In this document: piece after piece, positions 14,764-23,414 of the stretch
Layout: each line of letters begins with the position of its first letter
How positions within the stretch are numbered: position 1 is the stretch's first letter
Position numbers and translations under genes: made by a program
DNA from: Halorientalis pallida
GTDB taxonomy: Archaea; Halobacteriota; Halobacteria; Halobacteriales; Haloarculaceae
DNA: 64,000 nt
Reading direction: 5' to 3'
Assembly: GCF_004118325.1 (NCBI RefSeq)
Contig: NZ_RDFA01000003.1
Coordinates: forward strand, 124,001 to 188,000
The notes under the pieces: generated by a model
The model's input: the letters and a program-made list of their open reading frames with translations, nothing else
Database searches by the model: none
What the model was told of the DNA's origin: nothing

Positions 14764-15993
14764 ATGACTGATGGCGACCGCCTCACTGGCCCTCGTCTCG
14801 TCCTGGCCAGCGGACTCCTGTTCGGACTGGTCTACCTGGGCTTCGTCCTCGCGGTCCGACCCTCGCGGATCGGCATCGACTTCGAGGTCTACTACGTCGC
14901 GGCGAAAGCCGCCCTGGCCGGCGAGAATTTCTACGCCGTCTCGCCCGAGCGCGTCCCGGAGTTCACGTACGTCTACCCGCCGCTTTCGATCCTCTTGTTC
15001 TACCCGTACGCCGGCTTCGGTTCCTGGGTGCCGGGCTACGTCGTCCATACGCTCGGGACCGTCCTCGCGGGGCTAGCGACCGCCTGGCTCCTGGTGCGGT
15101 CCGTCGAGCGCACCAGGGGTCGCCTCTCCTGGCCTGACCGCCTGCTCGTGGCGGGGTTCGTCGCCGCCTCGATCCACTCGATGCCGTCGCTCGTCTTCGG
15201 CCAGGTGAATCACCATCTCGCACTGGCGCTGACCGCCGGCGTCGTCGCTCTCGAAGGCAACCGCGAGCGGGTCGCGGGCGGGGCCTTCGCCGCGGCCGCG
15301 TACTTCAAGGTGTTCCCGGCGGCCGTCGGGATCTGGTTGCTCCGCCGGCGCTCCTGGCGGGCCATCGGGGTCGCCGTCGGAACCGGTCTCGGCCTGCTCG
15401 CGTTGGGACTGGTCGCCTTCGGCCCCGAACTGACCGAACGCTACCTGCACGCGGCGCTGCTTGACCGCCTCGACCACGGCGAGTTCGCGGGCGGACTCGC
15501 TCCGTCGGCGACGTACCTGACCCTCCGGCGGCCGCTGTCGGTGCTGTTTCCGGCCGGGCCGTCGCTCCTGTGGGCCGGTGGGGCGCTGGCGCTACTCGTA
15601 CCACCGGTGGCGTCTCTCTATCGCACCGTCGAGGATCGACTCGACCGGCTGGTCGCGATCCTGGGGACCCTGATCGCGATCCTCCTCTTTTTCCCCTCCT
15701 ATCCCATCTACGTCGTGATCCTGTACTTTCCGCTGGTGCCACTGTGCTACCTCCTCCCGGCTGGCCGGCCGCGACGGCTGATCATCGCGGGCGCGCTGCT
15801 GGCGAACGTTTCGGTCAGGCTCGACGACGTGGCCCAGATACTCCAGATCTCGCCGCTTTCCCAGGCTGGCGCGACGACGGTCGTTGGCGGACTGGAACCC
15901 GTGTTCGGGCTGGCGACGCCGCCGCTGATCGGACTCCTCGTGGTCCTGACCGGGTGTGTGGCCTACCGCTACGAGAAAGATACGGCGACCTAG
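14764..15993 (+). CDS. GT87-type membrane glycosyltransferase (DUF2029-like)
   Basis: A 409-residue polytopic protein with about 10 hydrophobic segments. The N-terminal features DFEVYYVAAKAALAGENFY and YVYPPLSILLFYPY are typical of the GT87/DUF2029 mannosyltransferase-like family (GT-C fold), which uses lipid-linked sugar donors on the outer face of the membrane. The acceptor is unknown; S-layer or glycolipid glycosylation is plausible. The stop codon TAG shares a CTAG with the convergent downstream gene. Confidence 0.75.
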   Translation: MTDGDRLTGPRLVLASGLLFGLVYLGFVLAVRPSRIGIDFEVYYVAAKAALAGENFYAVSPERVPEFTYVYPPLSILLFYPYAGFGSWVPGYVVHTLGTVLAGLATAWLLVRSVERTRGRLSWPDRLLVAGFVAASIHSMPSLVFGQVNHHLALALTAGVVALEGNRERVAGGAFAAAAYFKVFPAAVGIWLLRRRSWRAIGVAVGTGLGLLALGLVAFGPELTERYLHAALLDRLDHGEFAGGLAPSATYLTLRRPLSVLFPAGPSLLWAGGALALLVPPVASLYRTVEDRLDRLVAILGTLIAILLFFPSYPIYVVILYFPLVPLCYLLPAGRPRRLIIAGALLANVSVRLDDVAQILQISPLSQAGATTVVGGLEPVFGLATPPLIGLLVVLTGCVAYRYEKDTAT

Positions 15994-16181
15994 CCGGACC
16001 AGCCGCCGCGGATGTCGCTATCGATGTTGCCCCGCCACTGATCGAAGCCCGACTCGCAGGTGGGGTTGGACTTCAGATGATCCATGAAGCCGGCCCCCGG
16101 CGATTCGAGTTGCATCTCACAGAACGGACAGACGTTCGGGTCGTTCCACGTGGTCGGCACTGGTGTACCTGTATCCCCCAT
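15990..16181 (-). CDS. small zinc-finger-like protein
   Basis: A 63-residue protein with NVCPFCEMQLES, then His and a further Cys (FMDHLKSNPTCESGF), a C-x2-C...H...C arrangement that could bind one zinc. There is no membrane segment. A TATA-like box CAATTATATG lies about 25-32 nt upstream (16204-16213), implying a leaderless mRNA. Small single-finger proteins like this are common in haloarchaea and of unknown function. It overlaps the glycosyltransferase stop by 4 nt on the opposite strand. Confidence 0.7.
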   Translation of the reverse strand: MGDTGTPVPTTWNDPNVCPFCEMQLESPGAGFMDHLKSNPTCESGFDQWRGNIDSDIRGGWSG

Positions 16182-16254
16182 GGGACTGCCGACGAAAGGG
16201 TTGCATATAATTGTTTACGATATCGACCGGAGTTAGATTAAATGTCCTAATATG

Positions 16255-18579
16255 TCACGAACGGAGCGAGCGTGAGGAGTTCGTGACGACCAGCAGGCTG
16301 GAGGCGGTCATCGCGACGGCGGCGAACAGGGGGTTCAGCAGGCCGGCGACGGCGATAGGGATGGCGACGGCGTTGTAGAGGAACGCCCAGCCGAGGTTCT
16401 GTCGGATGCGCCCGTGCGTGCCGTTGGCGATCTCGAACAGCGCGGTGACGTTTCGCAGGTCGTCGTCCAGCAGGACCGCGTCGGCCGCGTCCGCGGCGAG
16501 GTCCGTCCCGCTCCCGAGTGCGATACCGAGGTCGGCCGCGGCCAGTGCAGGGCCGTCGTTGCTCCCGTCGCCGACCATCGCGACGGTGCCCCGGCCCCGC
16601 AGTCGCTCGACTGTCTCGGCCTTGGCCTCGGGCGGGACGCCGGCGAACACTTCGTCGGCGTCGATCCGGTCCTCGATGCGCTCGACAGCGCCGCCCTCGT
16701 CGCCGGTCAACACGACCACCTCGTGGTCGGCCGAGAGGGCCGCGACAACAGCTTCGGCCTCCGGGCGCTCGCGCTCGCCCAGCAGGAGCAGTCCCCGAGC
16801 CTGGCCCGCCCAGCCGACGAACACGGGGCGCTGGCCCGCGTCGGCCGCCTCGGTGGCTCGCTGGTCTAGCTCGTCGGGGACCCACAGCCCCTCGGAACGC
16901 AGCAGGTCTGCCCGGCCGACGGTCACGCGATCGCCGTTCACGACGGCGCTGACCCCGGTGGCGTGGCGCTCGAAGTCGACGGCGTCTGTCGGGTTCTCGA
17001 CGGCTTCGGTGATCGCCGTCGCGACGGGGTGGTTCGCCCGGGACTCGACCGCGGCCGCACGACGGCGCAACGTCTCCGGGTCGTCACCGACGACCTCGGC
17101 GACGCGCATCTCGCCGGTCGTCAGCGTCCCGGTCTTGTCGAAGACCACCACGTCGACCTCGGGGACGGCCTCGAACACCGCTTCGGAGACGACGACGATG
17201 CCCGCGTCGGCGGCCTCGCGGACGCCCGCGGCGACGGCCAGCGGCGTCGCAAGCCCCAGCGCGCAGGGACAGGAGACGATCAGGACGGTGAGCCCGATCA
17301 GGAGGGCGGACACGCCGCTCCCGCCGGTCAGGAGCACAGCCGCGGCCGCCACGGTACCGAGCGCGATCACCGTCGGGACGAACACCGTCGCCAGTCTATC
17401 GGCGAGGCGCTGCATCCCCGGCCGGGCGCTCTGGATCGACCAGAGCAACTCGACGATGCGGTCGAGCGTGCTCTCGGCGTCGGCCGCGACTTCGACGGTC
17501 AGCGGCGCGTCGGTAACGACACTCCCGCCGATCACCTCGTCGCCCACGCGCTTGTCGACCGGCATCGGTTCCCCGCTGAGCAGGGACTCGTCGACGGCGG
17601 CCGATCCCTCGACGACCTCGCCGTCGGTCGGAACTCGCTCACCGACTTTGACCAGCAGTCGGTCGCCGGCCGTGAGCTCCTCGACGGGAACCGTCTCCGT
17701 GCCGTCGACGGTCAGCCGGCGCGCCTCGGTCACTCTGGACTCGGTCAACTCCGAGAGCAGGCCGACCGCGCGGTCCTTGACCCGGCCCTCGTAGTAGTTG
17801 CCCAGCGAGACCACGAGGACGATGGCGACGGTCACGTCGAAGTAGAGGTGCGTGCGGCCCAGCAGCATGGCGACGCTGCTGTAGCTGTAGGCGGCCGTGG
17901 CCGCCAGCGCGACCAGCAGGTCCATGTTCGGGTGGCCGGCTCGGAGGCTGACGTACGCGCCCCGCAGGATCGGCCACCCCGTATAGAACAGGACGATCGA
18001 GGTCATCAGACAGACGTTCCCGAACAGGTAGAGCCCGACGAGGCTGTTCAGATCGACGAAGGGGGCGTCGTAGCCAAAGTAGGTCGGGTAGAGAAAGAGG
18101 GCGTACCAGCCCATCACCATCATGCCGAAGAAACCGCCGATTGCCAGCGCCCAGGCGGACTCGTCGGCCTCGCTCTCGGCTTCGACCTCGCGGTCGCGGG
18201 CCGCGTATCCGTAGCCGGAGACGGCATCCGCGAGCTCGTCGGGCCGAGTCTCCTCGGGGTCGTAGACCAGCCGCATCGTGTCCGTGGCGTAGCTCGCGGC
18301 GGCGTCGTGCACACCCGACTGGTCGACGGCGCGGGACTCGACGAACGCCTCGCAGGTCCCACAGTGCATCCCGTCGACGGCGAGGTAGCCGGTCTCGGCG
18401 TCAGCCGGCACCGAGACCTCCTCGCGACTCCGGCGCTCGTCGAGCTCCGCCTCGGTCGTCTCCACGTCGTCGAGGGCGTTCGCGACCGAGAGACAGCCCT
18501 GACAGCAGTACGAACCGCCGTCGCCGTCGGTGATCGGCTGGTCCGGCGTCGGACGATCGCAGAGAGTACAGTCGGTCAT
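16255..18579 (-). CDS. heavy-metal P-type ATPase, CcoI/FixI-like (copper)
   Basis: A 774-residue P1B ATPase. The N-terminus has a Cys-rich domain (C4, C7, C25, C26, C29: CTLCDRP...YCCQGC) followed by an HMA domain with GMHCGTC (C73, C76); this double arrangement is typical of CcoI/FixI pumps that load copper into heme-copper oxidases. CPC (C437-C439), the phosphorylated Asp in [10 protein letters not shown] (D481), TGDE and GDGSNDGPA are intact. It overlaps the upstream SafE-like gene by ATGA, and the ba3 oxidase genes lie divergently next door, supporting a role in oxidase assembly rather than detoxification. Confidence 0.88.
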   Translation of the reverse strand: MTDCTLCDRPTPDQPITDGDGGSYCCQGCLSVANALDDVETTEAELDERRSREEVSVPADAETGYLAVDGMHCGTCEAFVESRAVDQSGVHDAAASYATDTMRLVYDPEETRPDELADAVSGYGYAARDREVEAESEADESAWALAIGGFFGMMVMGWYALFLYPTYFGYDAPFVDLNSLVGLYLFGNVCLMTSIVLFYTGWPILRGAYVSLRAGHPNMDLLVALAATAAYSYSSVAMLLGRTHLYFDVTVAIVLVVSLGNYYEGRVKDRAVGLLSELTESRVTEARRLTVDGTETVPVEELTAGDRLLVKVGERVPTDGEVVEGSAAVDESLLSGEPMPVDKRVGDEVIGGSVVTDAPLTVEVAADAESTLDRIVELLWSIQSARPGMQRLADRLATVFVPTVIALGTVAAAAVLLTGGSGVSALLIGLTVLIVSCPCALGLATPLAVAAGVREAADAGIVVVSEAVFEAVPEVDVVVFDKTGTLTTGEMRVAEVVGDDPETLRRRAAAVESRANHPVATAITEAVENPTDAVDFERHATGVSAVVNGDRVTVGRADLLRSEGLWVPDELDQRATEAADAGQRPVFVGWAGQARGLLLLGERERPEAEAVVAALSADHEVVVLTGDEGGAVERIEDRIDADEVFAGVPPEAKAETVERLRGRGTVAMVGDGSNDGPALAAADLGIALGSGTDLAADAADAVLLDDDLRNVTALFEIANGTHGRIRQNLGWAFLYNAVAIPIAVAGLLNPLFAAVAMTASSLLVVTNSSRSLRS

Positions 18580-19388
18580 GCGAGGGGCTGGTAGAACGGC
18601 ACGGGCAACATCGGCACGCCGACGCCGAGCAACATCAGGCCGTGTGAGAGGGGGATGTACCCGAGCAGGATGAAGGCTCCGCCCAGCATCCGGTGGAGGG
18701 TCCGGCGGTGCCCGTCACCCAGCGTGCCGAGCACCGTGCCGTAGGCGAACAGCGTCGGGACCGTTCCCAGGCCGAGCACACCGAGGCTGAGCGCGGCCCG
18801 GACTGGATCACCGAGCGCGAACGCGTAGACGTACGCGGGGTAGAGGATCGGGCAGGGAAGGATCCCGTGGACGGCCCCGAGGCCGACGATCTTCGGCCCG
18901 CCGACGAGCCGGTCGACGCGTGCGGTGAGCCACCCGCTGATCCGCTGGAACCCCCGCGTGACGACGGCGGGCGTGAACCGGTCGAGGTGGCCGGTGCCGC
19001 CCAGCAGGTATCTGACACCCGTCGCGACGATGACCGCGCCGACGGTCAGTCCGGCGACGATCCGAACCGGATTCGCGATAGCGGGGAGTCCGTCGACCGA
19101 CGCGAACACGAGGCCGCCGACCGCGGCCGCGAGCGCGCCGATTGCGGCGTAGCTGATCGTCCGGCCCAGGTTGAACAGCAGGTGCTGGCGGACGGCGAAG
19201 GGCGTGAGCCGCCGACTCCGGTCGGTGCCGGTTTTCGCGTCCATCCGGTCGGCGTACAGGGTGACCAGCGGGCCGCACATCCCGAGACAGTGTGCGCCGG
19301 CCAACAGGCCGATCACGGCGAATACCAGCAGGTCGACGTTGCCTTCGACGGCGGAGACGCCGGCCAACTGGAGGGTCGTCGCGGTCAT
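18576..19388 (-). CDS. SafE/CcoH-like membrane protein (sulfite exporter TauE/SafE family)
   Basis: A 270-residue protein with about 6 membrane segments and the two half-motifs of the family: GAHCLGMCGPL near residue 32 and GILPCPILYPAYVYAF in the second half. Members found next to FixI/CcoI ATPases are linked to heme-copper oxidase maturation, probably in copper handling, despite the sulfite-exporter name. Here it sits between a small membrane protein and the ATPase in one operon facing away from the ba3 genes. Confidence 0.8.
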   Translation of the reverse strand: MTATTLQLAGVSAVEGNVDLLVFAVIGLLAGAHCLGMCGPLVTLYADRMDAKTGTDRSRRLTPFAVRQHLLFNLGRTISYAAIGALAAAVGGLVFASVDGLPAIANPVRIVAGLTVGAVIVATGVRYLLGGTGHLDRFTPAVVTRGFQRISGWLTARVDRLVGGPKIVGLGAVHGILPCPILYPAYVYAFALGDPVRAALSLGVLGLGTVPTLFAYGTVLGTLGDGHRRTLHRMLGGAFILLGYIPLSHGLMLLGVGVPMLPVPFYQPLA

Positions 19389-19411
19389 CTATCGGGAAGT
19401 CGGCACCACGC

Positions 19412-19624
19412 TCAGCTGTGTGCGGCCTCGGTCCCGTGTTCTTCGGCCTCGGTCGGCGAGAACAGCAGGTACAGGCTGGTCGTGATCAGGACGACGTTCG
19501 TGACCGTCACGGCGAGTGCAACGTAGAACGACAGTGTGAGGCCGAACGTTACTACCGGCACCAACGCCATTAATGAAATAGCGATAACAATTCGTGGCGA
19601 CAGCGAGTCGAACGCCTGGATCAT
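19412..19624 (-). CDS. small two-helix membrane protein of the oxidase-assembly operon
   Basis: A 70-residue protein with two hydrophobic helices (IVIAISLMALVPVVTFGLTL and VALAVTVTNVVLITTSLYLL) and an acidic, His-containing tail. It begins the leftward operon that continues, 23 bp later, with the SafE-like and P-type ATPase genes. A TATA-like GGATTATACC lies about 31 nt upstream (19646-19655). I do not recognise the family; the position suggests an accessory to oxidase maturation. Confidence 0.65.
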   Translation of the reverse strand: MIQAFDSLSPRIVIAISLMALVPVVTFGLTLSFYVALAVTVTNVVLITTSLYLLFSPTEAEEHGTEAAHS

Positions 19625-19645
19625 ACCGATGCTTGGAGAACGCGC

Positions 19646-19700
19646 GGTATAATCCTGGGCGGTGTTCTCACTCCGTGGGAACTCCCTGTATCGAATTTAA
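19646..19700. promoter_or_regulatory. divergent promoters of assembly operon and cbaDBAC
   Basis: GGATTATACC on the minus strand (19646-19655) serves the gene starting at 19624, and ATTTAA on the plus strand (19695-19700) lies 24-29 nt before the cbaD ATG at 19724. Both distances fit leaderless transcripts. Confidence 0.55.
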
Positions 19701-19723
19701 CGAACATGTGCATATACTCTCGT

Positions 19724-19957
19724 ATGACCGCGACAGAGGCTGAGGCGGAGGCGGATTCCGCGGTCGTCGGTGACGACGTGTACACCGACGGGACACTGGT
19801 CAGGGATCCGGATATCGAGGAGTCGCTCTCACAGGACGAGTACGATCCGAAGGGGACGCTGGCGTTGTTGCTGGTGTACTTCCTGATCCTCGCCCTGATG
19901 TGGACGTACATGTACTTCGTCGAGTTCCTCGGCAACGGTGCGACGGTGGTGGGGTGA
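19724..19957 (+). CDS. cbaD: cytochrome ba3 oxidase small subunit
   Basis: A 77-residue protein: an acidic N-terminus followed by one membrane helix (TLALLLVYFLILALMWTYMY). I chose the ATG at 19724 over 19706 because the TATA distance then matches the window-wide pattern. By position (first gene, before subunits II and I) it corresponds to CbaD of the Natronomonas pharaonis ba3 operon. It lies 6 bp before subunit II. Confidence 0.7.
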   Translation: MTATEAEAEADSAVVGDDVYTDGTLVRDPDIEESLSQDEYDPKGTLALLLVYFLILALMWTYMYFVEFLGNGATVVG

Positions 19958-19963
19958 TCGGCG

Positions 19964-20533
19964 ATGCACGTTCACAACTACGAAAAGCTGTGGCTCGGGG
20001 CGTCGCTCCTGTTGATCGTCGGGTTCATCTCGACTATCGTCTACGGGGCGGCGGGCGCCGGCATCACCATGGTCAACGACGAGGGCGGACAGGTGAACCC
20101 CAAGGAACTCGGGAACACGAGCGGGTTCGACGACCCCGGCGTGACGAAGGTCGGCCCCAACGAGTACGAAGTCCACATCGTGGCCCTCCAGTTCGCGTTC
20201 CAGCCCGGAACCGTCGAGCTGCCCGCCAACAGCACGGTCACGTTCTACGTGACCTCCCGGGACGTGGTCCACGGGTTCGAGGTCGCGGGCACGAACGCCA
20301 ACACGATGGTCATCCCCGGTGAAGTGTCGCAGATCACCGTCGAGTTCGACGAACCGGGCGAGTACGGTATCGTCTGTCACGAGTACTGTGGCGCTGGCCA
20401 CCACAGCATGGCCGCGGAGTTGATCGTCAGAGAGCCATCGAACTTCACGATGCAAGACGACACGCAGACGCCGACGAGTGGAAACGAGACGACGAACGCC
20501 ACGGCGACGCCGACCGGAGGTGAGTCGGCGTGA
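19964..20533 (+). CDS. cbaB: cytochrome ba3 oxidase subunit II
   Basis: A 189-residue subunit with one N-terminal membrane anchor (LGASLLLIVGFISTIVYG) and an outward cupredoxin domain. The CuA site is complete: VVHGFEV supplies the first His and CHEYCGAGHHSM (C138, C142, then His and Met) the rest. CuA takes electrons from a blue-copper donor, in haloarchaea usually halocyanin. The low-complexity Thr/Asn tail is typical of haloarchaea. The stop overlaps the GTG start of subunit I. Confidence 0.93.
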   Translation: MHVHNYEKLWLGASLLLIVGFISTIVYGAAGAGITMVNDEGGQVNPKELGNTSGFDDPGVTKVGPNEYEVHIVALQFAFQPGTVELPANSTVTFYVTSRDVVHGFEVAGTNANTMVIPGEVSQITVEFDEPGEYGIVCHEYCGAGHHSMAAELIVREPSNFTMQDDTQTPTSGNETTNATATPTGGESA

Positions 20534-22296
20534 GCACCCCCGGTGAGACGGCCGGCGAGACCGTCGAGTCGGCCCGGGAGATGCTCCCGGACAACTCCTT
20601 CCTGATCCAGTACCCGCACGTCTCGCGGGTCGTGCGCTCCCTGTTCCTGACGGCGTTCGTCGCCTTCGGGATCGGGGCGTTCATGGGCGTCCTGCAGGCG
20701 CTCCACCGGACGGGCATCGCCCGGATCGTCGAATCGGCCGACTACTACACGTTTTTGACGCTCCACGGCGTCCTGCTGGCGATCGTGTTCACCATCTTCT
20801 TCCTCGCGGGCGTGTTCACCTGGGCGAACACGCGGAGCCTCGACAGACCACCGGTGAGCAAACGGTTCACGTGGTTCTGGGTCGTCACGATGTCCGCCGG
20901 GACTGCGATGGCGGGTATCGCGATGCTCGCCGGGCTGCTCCCGAGTATCGACATCAGCGCGGACGTGCTGTTCACGTTCTACGCGCCCCTGCAGGCACAC
21001 CCGATCTTCTACATCGGGCTCGCCGTGTTCGTCATCGGGACCTGGCTCGCCGGCATCGACTGGTTCCGCCAGTTCCTGGCCTGGCGACGCGAGCACCCCG
21101 ATGAGCGCATTCCCCTGCAGTCGTTCATGGTCCTGACGACGATGATCATGTGGTTCATCGCCACCCTCGGCGTCGCCGTCGAGGTCGTCGTCTTCCTGAT
21201 CCCGTGGTCGCTCGGAATCATGCCCGCACCGAATCCGCTGCTGACCCGGACGCTGTTCTGGTTCTTCGGCCACCCGATCGTCTACTTCTGGTTGATGCCG
21301 GCGTACCTGCTGTGGTACACGGTCCTGCCGAAGATCGCCGGCGGACGGCTGTTCAGCGACCCGCTCGCACGGGTCGTGTTCGTCCTCTTCTTGCTCCTCT
21401 CGACGCCGGTCGGGATTCACCATCAGTATCTGGACCCCGGCATCGCCGAGGGGTTCAAATTCATCGCGATGACCAACACGATGTTCCTGCTGCTGCCGAG
21501 CCTGCTGACGGCCTTCACCGTCGTGGCCAGCATCGAACACGGCGCTCGCCAGCGCGGCGGCACCGGCTACTTCGGCTGGCTCAAAGCACTCCCGTGGCGT
21601 GACCCGGCCTTCACGGGCATGGCACTCGCGGGCCTGATGTTCGCCGCCGGCGGGTTCAGCGGCATGGTCAACGCGGGGATGAACATCAACTACCTCGTCC
21701 ACAACACGCTGTGGGTGCCCGGCCACTTCCACCTCACCGTCGGGACGGCCGTGGCGCTGTCCTTCATGGCCGGGGCCTACTGGCTCGTGCCCCGGATCAC
21801 TGGCCGGAAACTGTACAGCCGCCCCATCGGGCTGTTCCAGGTCGTCCTCTGGTTCGTCGGCATGGTGTTCATGTCGGCGGCGATGCACCGCGGCGGCCTG
21901 GCGGGCATCCCGCGTCGGACCGCCGAACCGCAGTACCCGCAGGTCGCCTTCGAGACGGTCGCCGGATCGGTCGGTAGCCTCCGACTGCAACTCGCCTTCG
22001 GTGGTGTCCTCCTGTTCGTCTCGGCGCTGTTGTTCCTCATGAACGTCGGCCTCACTGCGATGAACAACAAGCCCGCCCGGGGCCTCGATTCGGCACTGCC
22101 GCCGGCGCTGTCCGGCCCCGAGCAGTCGCCGACGGTGCTGGACAACCTCAAACTCTGGGCGCTGATTGCCGTCGTGCTGGTGATCCTCGCCTACTCGCTG
22201 CCGCTGTACAGCATCGTCCAGGGTGCCGGTCTCTACCCGGCCGGACAGGAAGCGTCGCCGGCTGTCATCGCACCGCTGCTGGAGGTGATCGCATGA
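20530..22296 (+). CDS. cbaA: cytochrome ba3 oxidase subunit I
   Basis: A 588-residue heme-copper oxidase core with a GTG start. It reduces O2 to water and pumps protons. Ligands visible: low-spin heme His79 (TLHGVLLAI); the CuB His248 and crosslinked Tyr252 in GHPIVYFWLMPAY, the B-type (Thermus ba3-like) form of this motif; and the pair H399/H401 in PGHFHLTVGT. About 13-14 membrane helices are present. It sits in the cbaDBAC operon. Confidence 0.95.
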   Translation: MSTPGETAGETVESAREMLPDNSFLIQYPHVSRVVRSLFLTAFVAFGIGAFMGVLQALHRTGIARIVESADYYTFLTLHGVLLAIVFTIFFLAGVFTWANTRSLDRPPVSKRFTWFWVVTMSAGTAMAGIAMLAGLLPSIDISADVLFTFYAPLQAHPIFYIGLAVFVIGTWLAGIDWFRQFLAWRREHPDERIPLQSFMVLTTMIMWFIATLGVAVEVVVFLIPWSLGIMPAPNPLLTRTLFWFFGHPIVYFWLMPAYLLWYTVLPKIAGGRLFSDPLARVVFVLFLLLSTPVGIHHQYLDPGIAEGFKFIAMTNTMFLLLPSLLTAFTVVASIEHGARQRGGTGYFGWLKALPWRDPAFTGMALAGLMFAAGGFSGMVNAGMNINYLVHNTLWVPGHFHLTVGTAVALSFMAGAYWLVPRITGRKLYSRPIGLFQVVLWFVGMVFMSAAMHRGGLAGIPRRTAEPQYPQVAFETVAGSVGSLRLQLAFGGVLLFVSALLFLMNVGLTAMNNKPARGLDSALPPALSGPEQSPTVLDNLKLWALIAVVLVILAYSLPLYSIVQGAGLYPAGQEASPAVIAPLLEVIA

Positions 22297-22490
22297 GTCG
22301 CCTCTCACCGGCTTCGCTGCTGATCGTCGGGGCGTTCATGGTCCCGTTGTTCATCGAACTGCCGGTCGTGCTGTCGTTCGTCGGCGTCAACCTGCCGATG
22401 GAAGTCTCGCTCGGCATGGGCGTCGTCGCGTTCGCGATGGTACTGGTCTGGTCGGAAGTCAGCGAGAAACCGGAAGCGGCGGACGCCTGA
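22293..22490 (+). CDS. cbaC: cytochrome ba3 oxidase small membrane subunit
   Basis: A 65-residue, two-helix membrane protein (LLIVGAFMVPLFIELPVVLS and MEVSLGMGVVAFAMVLVW) overlapping the subunit I stop by ATGA. Position and size match CbaC of haloarchaeal ba3 oxidase. It probably stabilises the complex. Confidence 0.7.
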   Translation: MSRLSPASLLIVGAFMVPLFIELPVVLSFVGVNLPMEVSLGMGVVAFAMVLVWSEVSEKPEAADA

Positions 22491-22645
22491 CGGGGCAGGT
22501 CCAGTCGGTCTCTCCGCTTCGGCGAACCGACGTGTGAAATCCCGATTTCTGCCGTCTGTCGGAGCCTGACAGTGATTCCGCCAGCCGTGGTGCTGGAGAG
22601 AGACGACGACGATTCGTACGGTGGGCGCTCGATACACCTGCGGAA

Positions 22646-22673
22646 TTTATTATATATTGTTCGATATATATCG
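22646..22673 (+). promoter_or_regulatory. TATA region and 12-bp palindrome upstream of a lipoprotein
   Basis: TTTATTATATAT (22646-22657) is about 31 nt before the ATG at 22678. It is followed directly by the perfect palindrome CGATATATATCG (22662-22673), which lies between the TATA box and the presumed start site, a good position for a repressor to block transcription. Confidence 0.5.
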
Positions 22674-22677
22674 GTGC

Positions 22678-23241
22678 ATGGAAACACGCCGCGCGGTTCT
22701 GACTGCGGTCGCTGGAACCATGGTCCTGTCTGGATGTACGGGAGAGAGAGACGAATCGACTGGAGAACCCGGTGTTGCCGGCGGAGACGGCGAACCGACG
22801 ACTGGCGGAACGGACGCCAGCGGAACCAGTATCGATGGTGTCGAGAACGGAACCGATCTGAAAGCCGCCGCCGACGACGGTGCTCCAGACTGTGCAGCGA
22901 CAGTACGGATCGAGAGCGGCGGGATGGAACCAAATCTTTCGAGGGGCGCAGAAGTGTGCATCGTCCAGTACGACTCCTATCGGCCGGTCGAGAGCGCACA
23001 GGCGACTGGTGTCGTCACCGTTGAGACCGGTACGAAGATCGGTTACGAAAAGCTCGGTGGAAGTGGCGACGTGATCCGGTACTATCCGGATGGCGACAGG
23101 GATCGAACGCCAGTGCTTGCACGCGCGATCAGGTGGGAGAACGGCTCCTACGTCACGAAAGGCGACCGGAACAGCGAACCGTATCCGTGGGAAGCGCCGG
23201 TCGAATCGATTCTCGGTGTCGTCCAGACGACGCTCGAATGA
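22678..23241 (+). CDS. lipoprotein with a degenerate signal-peptidase (S26) domain
   Basis: A 187-residue protein. METRRAVLTAVAGTMVLSGC is a short signal with lipobox Cys20, followed by a Gly/Thr linker and, from about residue 71, a domain aligning by eye with archaeal Sec11-type signal peptidases: IESGGMEPNL (normally SGSMEP), GSGDVIRYYPDGD, RTPVLARAI (normally PIIHRA) and YVTKGDRN. The nucleophile Ser is Gly82 and the catalytic His is Ala148, while the Lys-Gly-Asp end is kept. It is therefore probably inactive and tethered outside. It follows the ba3 operon after a 187-bp gap with its own promoter. Confidence 0.65.
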   Translation: METRRAVLTAVAGTMVLSGCTGERDESTGEPGVAGGDGEPTTGGTDASGTSIDGVENGTDLKAAADDGAPDCAATVRIESGGMEPNLSRGAEVCIVQYDSYRPVESAQATGVVTVETGTKIGYEKLGGSGDVIRYYPDGDRDRTPVLARAIRWENGSYVTKGDRNSEPYPWEAPVESILGVVQTTLE

Positions 23242-23414
23242 CGTTCACCACCGCGTGAACGGAAGGCGAGAGGGAAGGTGATAGCTGCAGCGTACGTGCC
23301 TCCGACTCGGCACGCTGTTTTCGACGACTGTCGAGAGTCGAAGTCGCCGTCTATCCCTGTATCCGCGTCGGAGATCGTGTCGCCGACCGGTATCCGGAGA
23401 CGCGATCAGTCTGC
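23242..23414. other. intergenic, no feature seen
   Basis: A 173-bp stretch between the lipoprotein and the next gene's stop. I see no convincing reading frame, repeat or terminator hairpin. Confidence 0.5.

Noticed and set aside
16963-18594. 543-codon plus-strand frame over the P-type ATPase
   Set aside because: Antisense shadow of an ATPase with intact catalytic motifs.
20377-22308. 643-codon minus-strand frame over the ba3 subunit I gene
   Set aside because: The product is rich in His, Arg and Asp without a fold signal; the oxidase frame has all heme ligands.
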